64,000 bases of DNA, taken from positions 1-64,000 of IMG/VR virus record IMGVR_UViG_3300011189_000006. One strand, written 5' to 3'. This DNA comes from a virus. A program made the position numbers and the translations under genes. Below are positions 8,409-15,140 of the stretch, in pieces (position 1 is the first letter of the stretch; each line of letters starts with the position of its first letter). The notes below the pieces were generated by a model that made no database searches, had not been told where the DNA came from, and saw only the letters and a program-made list of their open reading frames with translations.

Positions 8409-8618
8409 ATGAAACTTAGAGATAATGGAATTATAACAAAGGCAGACTATATTGGCAAGACTTTGGGCGAAGCTTCTAAACATGCAGAAAATGGTGGGTA
8501 TGTGACAAGAGTGGTTAGTAACAATGGCCATTCTCCTATGTTAGATATGGATGCTAATCAGAATAGAATGAATTTTATTATTAGTAACGATAGAGTTACT
8601 GATGTATATGGTGGATAA
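8409..8618 (+). CDS. I78-like protease inhibitor domain protein
   Basis: This 69-residue protein fits the pattern of I78 / potato inhibitor I-type peptidase inhibitors: GKTLGEA near the start, an RVV strand (about 39-41), a D-x-x-x-N-R-M-N-F block (about 47-56), and the end VTDVYGG. There is no signal peptide, so it would act in the cytoplasm. A phage could use it against a host or head protease, but the inhibitory role is inferred from pattern similarity only. The gene stands alone between a divergent operon and the tRNA region. Confidence 0.5.
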   Translation: MKLRDNGIITKADYIGKTLGEASKHAENGGYVTRVVSNNGHSPMLDMDANQNRMNFIISNDRVTDVYGG

Positions 8619-8641
8619 TTAAAAAATAATTATAATAAAAC

Positions 8642-8672
8642 TTGTGAGAACCATTTAATAGTTTTATATTTG
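8642..8672 (+). promoter_or_regulatory. Host-type (Bacteroidota) promoter for the tRNA region
   Basis: TTG (8642-8644), 20 nt, then TATATTTG (8665-8672). This matches the Bacteroidota vegetative promoter layout of a -33 TTG box and a -7 TAnnTTTG box. It would drive the short ORF at 8743 and possibly the tRNA block beyond. Confidence 0.55.
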
Positions 8673-8727
8673 CATAGTAAAATAAATATAAGATTTTTAA
8701 AGAAAAGTATAAAGAGAGAAAATAATT

Positions 8728-8737
8728 TTAATATATA
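8728..8737 (+). promoter_or_regulatory. Phage promoter motif TTAATATATA, 5 nt from ATG
   Basis: TTAATATATA followed by 5 nt and the ATG of the 32-codon ORF at 8743. A host-type promoter lies 56 nt upstream, so this leader may be transcribed at two times. Confidence 0.5.
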
Positions 8738-8742
8738 GAATA

Positions 8743-8841
8743 ATGAGAACAATTAACACATTTAAGCATTTTAGTAAAAAGTCGTTTTGGTTTAGTCCAA
8801 ACTCGGTAAAGAATGTTATTTGTTCTAATTTTATGATTTGA
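8743..8841 (+). CDS. Short leader ORF upstream of tRNA block 1
   Basis: This 32-codon ORF begins MRTINTFKHF. It directly follows a phage promoter motif and precedes a hairpin terminator that abuts tRNA-Lys. A second unit with the same layout, and a similar first few codons (MKLINT), precedes tRNA-Arg at 9258. Repetition of the layout supports expression, though the product may matter less than the transcript. Function is unknown. Confidence 0.4.
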   Translation: MRTINTFKHFSKKSFWFSPNSVKNVICSNFMI

Positions 8842-8866
8842 TATAAAAATAGTAAAAAATATATTT

Positions 8867-8899
8867 AAAGCCGAGCTTCGAAAGAAATTCGGCTTTTTT
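8867..8899 (+). terminator. Hairpin with T-run before tRNA block 1
   Basis: AAAGCCGA (8867-8874) pairs with TCGGCTTT (8889-8896) and a T-run follows. It ends only 10 nt before tRNA-Lys, so it is either a true terminator of the leader transcript or a processing or attenuation hairpin. Confidence 0.7.
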
Positions 8900-8908
8900 G
8901 TTTTATAT

Positions 8909-8982
8909 AATTCTGTAGCTCAGCTGGTTAGAGCATCTGTCTTTTAAACAGAGGGTCGTGGGTTCGAATCCCACCAGGATTA
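8909..8982 (+). tRNA. tRNA-Lys (UUU)
   Basis: Cloverleaf with acceptor stem AATTCTG/CAGGATT, D-arm GCTC..GAGC, anticodon stem TCTGT/ACAGA with loop CTTTTAA (anticodon TTT), and a T-arm with GGTTCGAATCC. CCA is not encoded. First of four closely spaced tRNAs. Confidence 0.93.
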
Positions 8983-8987
8983 CACAT

Positions 8988-9060
8988 GGAGTAGTAGCTC
9001 AGCTGGTAGAGCACTTGGTTGAAGACCAAGGTGTCGTGGGTTCGAACCCCACCTTCTCCA
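8988..9060 (+). tRNA. tRNA-Phe (GAA)
   Basis: Cloverleaf with acceptor GGAGTAG/CTTCTCC (one T-T mismatch), anticodon stem CTTGG/CCAAG with loop TTGAAGA (anticodon GAA), and T-arm GGTTCGAACCC. No encoded CCA. It starts 5 nt after tRNA-Lys. Confidence 0.93.
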
Positions 9061-9071
9061 CAAGATTAAAT

Positions 9072-9145
9072 GGTGTGTGTAGCTCAGTAGGTAGAGCGTT
9101 GGCTTGTGGTGCCAAAGGTCGGGGGTTCGAAACCCCTCATACACC
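9072..9145 (+). tRNA. tRNA-His (GUG)
   Basis: Acceptor GTGTGTG/CATACAC with the extra G at -1 (9072) and discriminator C73, the identity elements of tRNA-His. Anticodon stem TTGGC/GCCAA, loop TTGTGGT, anticodon GTG. T-arm GGTTCGAAACC. Confidence 0.93.
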
Positions 9146-9154
9146 CTAAATAAT

Positions 9155-9226
9155 ACGGACGTAGTTCAAAGGCTAGAATAACGATCTCCAAAATCGTAGA
9201 TGAGATTTCGAAATTCTCCGTCCGTG
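9155..9226 (+). tRNA. tRNA-Trp (CCA)
   Basis: Acceptor ACGGACG/CGTCCGT, discriminator G. Anticodon stem ACGAT/ATCGT with loop CTCCAAA (anticodon CCA). The T-stem GAGAT/TTCTC has one mismatch. The D-arm is AT-rich and slightly irregular, as in many phage tRNAs. Confidence 0.85.
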
Positions 9227-9242
9227 CTAGAGTTTAATAAAA

Positions 9243-9252
9243 ATAATATATA
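9243..9252 (+). promoter_or_regulatory. Phage promoter motif ATAATATATA, 5 nt from ATG
   Basis: A one-base variant of TTAATATATA at the same 5-nt distance from the ATG at 9258. It would transcribe the second short leader ORF and tRNA block 2. Confidence 0.45.
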
Positions 9253-9257
9253 GTATA

Positions 9258-9329
9258 ATGAAACTTATAAACACATCGAGTAGTTCAAGTCGCTTAATAA
9301 TTTCGAAAGAGATTCGATTGTGTGTGTAA
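9258..9329 (+). CDS. Short leader ORF upstream of tRNA block 2
   Basis: This 23-codon ORF begins MKLINTSSSSS. It has the same surroundings as the ORF at 8743: a promoter motif 5 nt before, a hairpin plus T-run after, then a tRNA. The first 20 bases of both ORFs are alike. It may be a leader transcript rather than a functional peptide. Confidence 0.35.
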   Translation: MKLINTSSSSSRLIISKEIRLCV

Positions 9330-9350
9330 TTATTTTTTAAAAATATTATT

Positions 9351-9381
9351 AGCCTTTCGAATTTATTTGAAAGGCTTTTTT
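9351..9381 (+). terminator. Hairpin with T-run abutting tRNA-Arg
   Basis: AGCCTTTC (9351-9358) pairs with GAAAGGCT (9369-9376), followed by six Ts. tRNA-Arg begins at the very end of the T-run, so the element may act in attenuation or in 5' processing. Confidence 0.7.
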
Positions 9382-9453
9382 AGTTCTATATTTCAACGGA
9401 TAGAATACTCGGCTACGGACCGAGAGATAGGGGTTCGAATCCTCTTAGAACTA
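9382..9453 (+). tRNA. tRNA-Arg (ACG)
   Basis: Acceptor AGTTCTA/TAGAACT, fully paired. Anticodon stem CTCGG/CCGAG, loop CTACGGA, anticodon ACG. T-arm GGTTCGAATCC. Starts directly after the T-run of the preceding hairpin. Confidence 0.92.
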
Positions 9454-9461
9454 CTAATTAT

Positions 9462-9551
9462 GGAAGATTTATCCGAAAGATTCTGGGTAGCGGAGACGGT
9501 CTTGAAAACCGTTTGCTTTAGGGCGTGTGGGTTCGAATCCCACATCTTCCG
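9462..9551 (+). tRNA. tRNA-Ser (UGA)
   Basis: Class II tRNA of 90 nt. Acceptor GGAAGAT/ATCTTCC, discriminator G, anticodon stem ACGGT/ACCGT with loop CTTGAAA (anticodon TGA), a long variable arm, and T-arm GGTTCGAATCC. Confidence 0.92.
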
Positions 9552-9563
9552 CATAATTTTAAT

Positions 9564-9652
9564 GGAAGCGTACTCAATGTTGGCAAAGAGGCTGGTTTGC
9601 TAAACCAGTAGGTCTGTAAAAGGGCGAGTGGGATCGACACCCACCGTTTCCG
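9564..9652 (+). tRNA. tRNA-Ser (GCU)
   Basis: Class II tRNA. Acceptor GGAAGCG/CGTTTCC, discriminator G, anticodon stem CTGGT/ACCAG with loop TTGCTAA (anticodon GCT), and a long variable arm. The T-loop reads GGATCGACACC, slightly atypical. The convergent fibre gene ends at the adjacent base. Confidence 0.88.
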
Positions 9653-11296
9653 CTAGTTTTTTATTAGTTCCTTTAATTCGTCTATTTGCTGTTGTAAGCT
9701 ATCTATCTTATTATTTTGCTCTTTATTCTCATTTTCCTGCTCTGCAAGTTTTAGAGATAAGAAACTATTATAATTAACAGACATCATTCCGTCATCCTCT
9801 GGTTTTTTTACAACTTCTGGATTTATCTTTTCTATTTCTTGGGCTATAGTACCATATACAGTAATCCCTGGTTGGGTTTTTAATTCATAAGAATATACTG
9901 ATTTTGATATCTTTTTAATATTGGTTTTAAGCCTTTTGTCAGAGCCTTCGAAAAAGTTATCTGCTGTAAAATCTCCACTCCAATCTAAATTTTTATCAGA
10001 TGTTAAAGCAAGCCTACCATTATTATCTACTCCAGAGTTTGATGCTAAGTGAAAATCTATATATCTTCCAATCTCCATTAATCCATCGGCACCAACATCA
10101 GGTATAAATGGCCAAGGTATATTTGCATTAGCACCTGCTATACTTAAACCATTTAAAGATGAAGCATCTACATTTGTAATCCGTGATCCATTTCCAATAA
10201 AGTTTTGTGCTGTAACATCGCCGAATGCTCTAAAATTACCCGACCCTCTACTAAATATAAACCTATTTAAAAATGAAGAGCCCGCGTCACGATATATAAT
10301 ATCAGCTCCCATATCAGCTATTAAAGTTGTTCCTGTAGCTTGGTATTTTAAATGACCTACATTACCAAAAGGTGAAGTACCACCTATTTTAAATTGAGAA
10401 TTATCGTTAATAGTTAGTGCACTTCCTGAAAAATTATCACTGGTATTGCTTCTTAAAAAATCATTACTATCTAAACTATCTAAAGTTGCAGCATCTACAT
10501 TTGTAATCTGTGATCCATTTCCAATAAAGTTTTGTGCTGTAACATCGCCATTATAATCCAAATTACCGTTTTCTCTTAAAGTTAGAGATTTGTTAGAAGC
10601 ATCATTTCGTATGCTAAGATCCGAGAACATAGTTATAGGAAATCCAATATAACCTTTGCGTGTTGTTCCGTTAGATTGATAAAATGAATAAAAAGAAGAG
10701 CTATTACTTCCTGGAAGACCTGTTTCAGTAGAACCCTTAATACCAGATCCATTTGGTATTAAAATTTTACTAGAAAAAGTCTTCTCACCATTAATAGTTT
10801 CAACTACACTTCCAGTCGCCCTAACAAAATTCGTACTATCAAAACCATCTAAAGTTTCTGCATCCGTACTTACAGAAATAATACCGTTTGAAATAATAAC
10901 TCCACTACCAATTTTTACACCTCCTAGAACTGCATCCGTTGCTGTTTGTAGGGTATAACCTACACCTGGTATCCTCTCCCAAAAAGTACCATTGTGAATA
11001 ACGTCATCTCCAACATCATATGATATAGACTTATTTCCAGAACTTCCTGAATCGTCTAAATCAGAAGTACCTGCTGTTGTAACTCTATAGTAATGTCCTT
11101 GAACGCCTGTACTATCTGCTAAAGTAGGAGTATTTGTATCTGCGTCCCAAGTGCCTTTATAAACTTGTGATGCAGATATTGGTGTCCATGTTGCGTTTCC
11201 ATCAGAGTCTGTTTTTAAAAAGTAACCATCTACTGCTCCTGATGTTAATTTAATTGTAGGTGCTTCTACGATATCTGCTATTAATTTAGTTGCCAT
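9653..11296 (-). CDS. Tail fibre protein with C-terminal S74 intramolecular chaperone
   Basis: The protein has 547 residues. The last ~110 start with SDKRLKTNIKKI and contain YGTIAQEIEKINPE, the signature of the peptidase S74 chaperone of phage endosialidases and fibres. This domain trimerises the fibre and then cleaves itself off; S and K of the SDKRLK motif are its usual catalytic pair. The C-terminus is a coiled coil (NKIDSLQQQIDELKELI). The body has repeated modules (DVTAQNFIGNGSxITNVDA occurs twice) typical of beta-structured shafts. It likely binds the host surface. Confidence 0.88.
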   Translation of the reverse strand: MATKLIADIVEAPTIKLTSGAVDGYFLKTDSDGNATWTPISASQVYKGTWDADTNTPTLADSTGVQGHYYRVTTAGTSDLDDSGSSGNKSISYDVGDDVIHNGTFWERIPGVGYTLQTATDAVLGGVKIGSGVIISNGIISVSTDAETLDGFDSTNFVRATGSVVETINGEKTFSSKILIPNGSGIKGSTETGLPGSNSSSFYSFYQSNGTTRKGYIGFPITMFSDLSIRNDASNKSLTLRENGNLDYNGDVTAQNFIGNGSQITNVDAATLDSLDSNDFLRSNTSDNFSGSALTINDNSQFKIGGTSPFGNVGHLKYQATGTTLIADMGADIIYRDAGSSFLNRFIFSRGSGNFRAFGDVTAQNFIGNGSRITNVDASSLNGLSIAGANANIPWPFIPDVGADGLMEIGRYIDFHLASNSGVDNNGRLALTSDKNLDWSGDFTADNFFEGSDKRLKTNIKKISKSVYSYELKTQPGITVYGTIAQEIEKINPEVVKKPEDDGMMSVNYNSFLSLKLAEQENENKEQNNKIDSLQQQIDELKELIKN

Positions 11297-11325
11297 AATT
11301 ATTTATTAATTTTTTTTGTTAATAC

Positions 11326-13104
11326 TTAAACGATTAGGCTTGTCCAATTATTTTGTATTATTGTTATCCAAGCATAAGTATTATCATTGGTTTGCATACA
11401 CATCTCACAATATGTATTACCCCCATCTTTTCTATACCTCATTGTGCCTACCTTATCTAAAGAGGGTGCATCAGTATCATCAGACATCTTTATTCCACCA
11501 TCAACATCTAATTTAGATTTAGGGTTTGTAGTTCCTATACCTACTTTACCTTCTATAGATTGAGTTGTCTCCCCTGTTTTCTTAACTACATTGTTGTCCA
11601 ATGCATAATCACCTGCTGGTTGTATACCTGCTTGTACTAAGGTATTATTTATCCAAGCAGAACCATTCCATTTAAGTATTTCACCATTGGTATTACTTGT
11701 TATTATTACATTGTCATGTGAATCTAGTGAATGACCTAAAGGTGTTCTAGCATCAGATAGTCTAAAATCGTCTCCTTCTGTTGCTGTATTTGCTGTTGTA
11801 CCATATATTACTGCAAAAGTTCTTACCACAGTTCCATTATAAATATCACCTGATAAACCTGCACCAGGTGTTAAATTTTCATGAACATGATCTAGTAAAG
11901 AATACCTACCATCTAAAGATGTAGTAATATCAGGTAAGCTTCCAGTTCTTCCTGCAGTTAAGATACCAGTAGTATTACCAAAGGATAGAGCATCAACATA
12001 TTCATCTCCGTCTGGTGGTGAGTCTAAATCAGTCCAAGTAGTAGATATTGTACTACCATCTCTTTGTGTAAGCGTGATAGTTTTAGTATTAGTACCCGTA
12101 ACTGCCAATGAAGTAATACCATCATTATAAGAAGTATCCCATTGAGATTGTTTAGTTAATGTTGATATTCCGTAACCTTCTGTTGTAGATAGTACACCTG
12201 AACTGTTATTATAATCTAAACCTAAAACAGACTCACTGAAAGTTGAAGCTATATTAATTACACCTCCAGCTGAATAACTTATACCTATTCCATCACCCTC
12301 TACTAAATCTATAGAGTCATCTGAAAATATTCCTTTTCTTTGAAAACCGTTGCTTTTTAAATTCCAAGAGACGTAGTTATCATAATTACCTACTGGTTGT
12401 ATACCTGCTTGTGCTAAGGTATTATTTATCCAAGCAGAACCATTCCATTTAAGTATTTCACCATTGGTATTACTTGTTATTGTTACATTATTGTGTGAAT
12501 CTAGCGAATGTGATATTGGAGCATATCTACCATCTAAATCAACCGAATTTAAACCACTTACATGACCGAACGTATCCAAAGTAACATCTTGAATAACGAC
12601 ACCATTTGAATTATTAATAGAAGCTTGAGATGATGTGTCTGTGTGTGAAAATACAGTACCTGATAAATCTAAACCATTCCCTGCTGTATATGTTGTATTT
12701 GTATTAGTAACTGTCTCAGTAGCAGTAGTAATACCAGTTATATGACCAAAATCATCTAAAACTATATCTTGGATATAAGTTCTACCAGAATTATTACTGG
12801 AACCTTGTGAAGAAGTATCTTCATGACTAAAGACTAATCCTGTTAAATCTAATCCTGCACCAGGAGTGTAAGTAGTATCATTAGAGCTTGTTCCAGCACC
12901 TATTAGACTTCTAATTTCACTTGCAGTTATACCTGAATTTAAGCTTGGTGTTGATCCATTAGAAGTTATCGCAGGTGTACCTGTGTCTGAAACTAGTCCT
13001 GATATGCTTATGGAATTATCTACAAGCAAAACAATATTATCAGCATCTATATTACTATAGTCTGTTTCTGATGTGTTGTCTAATAAGTATATTTGGTGTT
13101 TCAT
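11326..13104 (-). CDS. Tail fibre / adhesin protein with repeats
   Basis: The protein has 592 residues, is rich in Thr, Ser, Asn and Gly, and contains repeated shaft units: TYTxGxGLDLxGxVFSHxDTSSQ occurs twice, and a GEILKWNGSAWINNTL block occurs twice. The end (GTMRYRKDGGNTYCEMCMQT) matches the last domain often found in phage fibres with MRY and W near the C-terminus. It is part of a leftward fibre cluster. The small ORF at 13108-13212 ends 3 nt before its ATG. The receptor is unknown. Confidence 0.8.
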   Translation of the reverse strand: MKHQIYLLDNTSETDYSNIDADNIVLLVDNSISISGLVSDTGTPAITSNGSTPSLNSGITASEIRSLIGAGTSSNDTTYTPGAGLDLTGLVFSHEDTSSQGSSNNSGRTYIQDIVLDDFGHITGITTATETVTNTNTTYTAGNGLDLSGTVFSHTDTSSQASINNSNGVVIQDVTLDTFGHVSGLNSVDLDGRYAPISHSLDSHNNVTITSNTNGEILKWNGSAWINNTLAQAGIQPVGNYDNYVSWNLKSNGFQRKGIFSDDSIDLVEGDGIGISYSAGGVINIASTFSESVLGLDYNNSSGVLSTTEGYGISTLTKQSQWDTSYNDGITSLAVTGTNTKTITLTQRDGSTISTTWTDLDSPPDGDEYVDALSFGNTTGILTAGRTGSLPDITTSLDGRYSLLDHVHENLTPGAGLSGDIYNGTVVRTFAVIYGTTANTATEGDDFRLSDARTPLGHSLDSHDNVIITSNTNGEILKWNGSAWINNTLVQAGIQPAGDYALDNNVVKKTGETTQSIEGKVGIGTTNPKSKLDVDGGIKMSDDTDAPSLDKVGTMRYRKDGGNTYCEMCMQTNDNTYAWITIIQNNWTSLIV

Positions 13105-13107
13105 TTT

Positions 13108-13212
13108 TTATATTTCTGTTTCCCAATTTGTAATATCACCTGTGAACCCTTCAGCGTCTTTAAACTGTAAAAGGCTTTCTTCTTCACTAAATGTTTTTGT
13201 ATGATCTTTCAT
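13108..13212 (-). CDS. Very small ORF between fibre genes
   Basis: This 34-residue acidic ORF starts MKDHTKTFSEEESLLQF and ends NWETEI, with its TAA 3 nt before the ATG of the 592-residue fibre gene. It fills a gap that is otherwise empty. Codon use looks like that of its neighbours. Nothing recognisable; it could be a small accessory of fibre assembly or a translated leader. Confidence 0.45.
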   Translation of the reverse strand: MKDHTKTFSEEESLLQFKDAEGFTGDITNWETEI

Positions 13213-13235
13213 GGTGTTTATTTTTTAGTTATTGT

Positions 13236-14771
13236 TTAAGGACAAGTTCCCCATATTGGTCTTGAGTTTGCAAGCACCCAGGCGTCTGCTCCTGTGTCAA
13301 AGTTATTTGGTTCACTAGCTATATTAGTTACGCACCATCCTGACAAATCTTGGTTAAACGCTTCTGCATTAATAAACATTTGATCCATAAACGTAACATT
13401 ACTTACATCCCAATTATTAAGAGGTTGGTTGAATGCAGTTGTACCATTAAACATCCCTCCTATAGTAGTAACATTACTTACATCCCAATTATTTAAAGGT
13501 TGGTTAAATGAAGTTGTATTCATAAACATCCCTCCTATAGTAGTAGCACTGCTTAAATTCCAATTATTTATAGATTGGTTAAATAACAATGCACCATTAA
13601 ACATATTATTAAACAGAGTAACATTCGAGACATCCCAATTATCGAGTAGTTGGTTAAATGATGATGAATTATAAAACATTGAACTCATGCTAGTAACATT
13701 ACTTACATCCCAATTATTTAGAGGTTGGTTAAAAATAGAGTCTCTAAACATCCCTGACATATCTGTAACATTACTTACATCCCAATTATTTAATGGTTGG
13801 TTAAAAATAGAGCTTGTAAACATATTTCCTATACTATTTACACTACTAACATCCCAATTATTTAAAGGTTGGTTAAATGAAGTTGTATTCATAAACATAA
13901 ATCGCATAGTTGTGACATTACTAACATCCCAACTTGAAATATCCTGATTAGAACCAGAATTTATAAATGGTGTTATCTGATAACTAGGCGATATAGTTCC
14001 CTCCATATTAGTCACTAAAGTTGTACAAAATCCTGTTAAATCTGTGTTAGCATCTCCTTCGTTTATTATAGCTCTTAACTGTGTCTCATTGACTGCTGTA
14101 TAAATTTTACCACTATTATCTCCATCTACTGTTCCTAAAGAACCTGCTGGGAAACCCTCTTTTAAGACTACAGTTACACCATTAGGTGCATAGTAGAATG
14201 GGTTCTCAGTTAATTTCCATTTATGTAAAGTATTTAGTTCTCTTGTTATACTATTAGATATTGCATAAGCTTTTATTTTTGTGGGAATATCATCTTCAAA
14301 ATTTGAAGCCCCTATGTCTCCTAAACTAACTGTTATTAGTTTTTCTTTAATAGATGGCTTATTATCTAAATCATTATAATCATTGCTATAGATTCCCAAA
14401 AGAGGGTTATCTTCTTTGAATATATTACCATTTACATCATAAACCAAATAATCTCCCTTTTCCCAATCTATTCCAAAACGAGTAAATACAGTTGTGCATA
14501 TATATGCATTCCTAGCTTCTGATACATTATCATCAGTAAGTGTTGGTGTATTGGTTGTTGGATTCCATTGAGATATATACACTATACTATTACTAACAGA
14601 ATCAACATAACCCTTATTCACAATTTCAGTCGCATCAGAGGGAGTTCCAACATAATATAGTTTAGCACCAGACAAAAACTCAATTATTGCACCACTGTTT
14701 AATGATACACTACCGTTACCATCTAACTTTTCTAAACTTACTGAGTTATTTATAATTTGTTTTCCTCTCAT
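13236..14771 (-). CDS. Fibre/adhesin with DUF285 (BspA-like) repeats
   Basis: The protein has 511 residues. Residues 1-55 share the module GKQIxNxSxxLxKLxG ... VNKGYVDS with the fibre genes at 15141 and 17042, probably for attachment to the particle. Residues ~270-490 contain about eight repeats of 24-25 residues, NQPLNNWDVSNVTxMxxMF, the DUF285/BspA-like repeat found in Mycoplasma lipoproteins and Bacteroidetes surface proteins. The protein ends in a Cys-containing capping segment (WCVTNIA...IWGTCP). The repeats make a solenoid that could bind a host surface protein or glycan. Repeat number is likely to vary between relatives. Confidence 0.82.
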   Translation of the reverse strand: MRGKQIINNSVSLEKLDGNGSVSLNSGAIIEFLSGAKLYYVGTPSDATEIVNKGYVDSVSNSIVYISQWNPTTNTPTLTDDNVSEARNAYICTTVFTRFGIDWEKGDYLVYDVNGNIFKEDNPLLGIYSNDYNDLDNKPSIKEKLITVSLGDIGASNFEDDIPTKIKAYAISNSITRELNTLHKWKLTENPFYYAPNGVTVVLKEGFPAGSLGTVDGDNSGKIYTAVNETQLRAIINEGDANTDLTGFCTTLVTNMEGTISPSYQITPFINSGSNQDISSWDVSNVTTMRFMFMNTTSFNQPLNNWDVSSVNSIGNMFTSSIFNQPLNNWDVSNVTDMSGMFRDSIFNQPLNNWDVSNVTSMSSMFYNSSSFNQLLDNWDVSNVTLFNNMFNGALLFNQSINNWNLSSATTIGGMFMNTTSFNQPLNNWDVSNVTTIGGMFNGTTAFNQPLNNWDVSNVTFMDQMFINAEAFNQDLSGWCVTNIASEPNNFDTGADAWVLANSRPIWGTCP

Positions 14772-14847
14772 CTGACCTAGTACTTTATTTTAAGTATATA
14801 TTATTAAACCAACTCTCCATTTATGTTGAAATACTTACTTAATTCAA

Positions 14848-15114
14848 TTAAAAGAATAATGTTGCTAGATACACACCTAGTGAAATCGAAAATCCACTAA
14901 CTAGAATAGCATGTTTGTCTATCTTTTTCTGAAATCTTTCCCATATATAACCAATTAAAAGAGCTGGTAAGATGGAAATAATAGTAATGCTAGATGGTTG
15001 TTGGTTTGATAAGTCCTCAAATACATATGCTATGATTGAGCAAGAAATAATCCCCAATATAATCCCAACAATTATATTTAAATGATATTGCGGTTTTTTG
15101 AAATATTTTTTCAT
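14848..15114 (-). CDS. Small membrane protein (possible holin)
   Basis: This 88-residue protein has three hydrophobic segments: about 13-32 (IIVGIILGIISCSIIAYVF), 43-57 and 69-88, with a basic N-terminus (MKKYFKKPQ) and a charged loop (ERFQKKIDKH). Size and topology fit a class I holin, and holins sometimes sit among tail genes. No direct evidence; the muramidase gene is 39 kb away with its own neighbouring membrane protein. Confidence 0.6.
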   Translation of the reverse strand: MKKYFKKPQYHLNIIVGIILGIISCSIIAYVFEDLSNQQPSSITIISILPALLIGYIWERFQKKIDKHAILVSGFSISLGVYLATLFF

Positions 15115-15140
15115 AAGTTTTTATTTATTTTATTTATTTT

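Noticed and set aside
8958-9603. ORFs of 63 and 93 codons over the tRNA genes
   Set aside because: They lie entirely on clear tRNA cloverleaves and terminators.
13400-13960. CRISPR-like array (regularly spaced DNA repeats)
   Set aside because: The repeats are coding (24-25 residue DUF285 units) with no distinct spacers.
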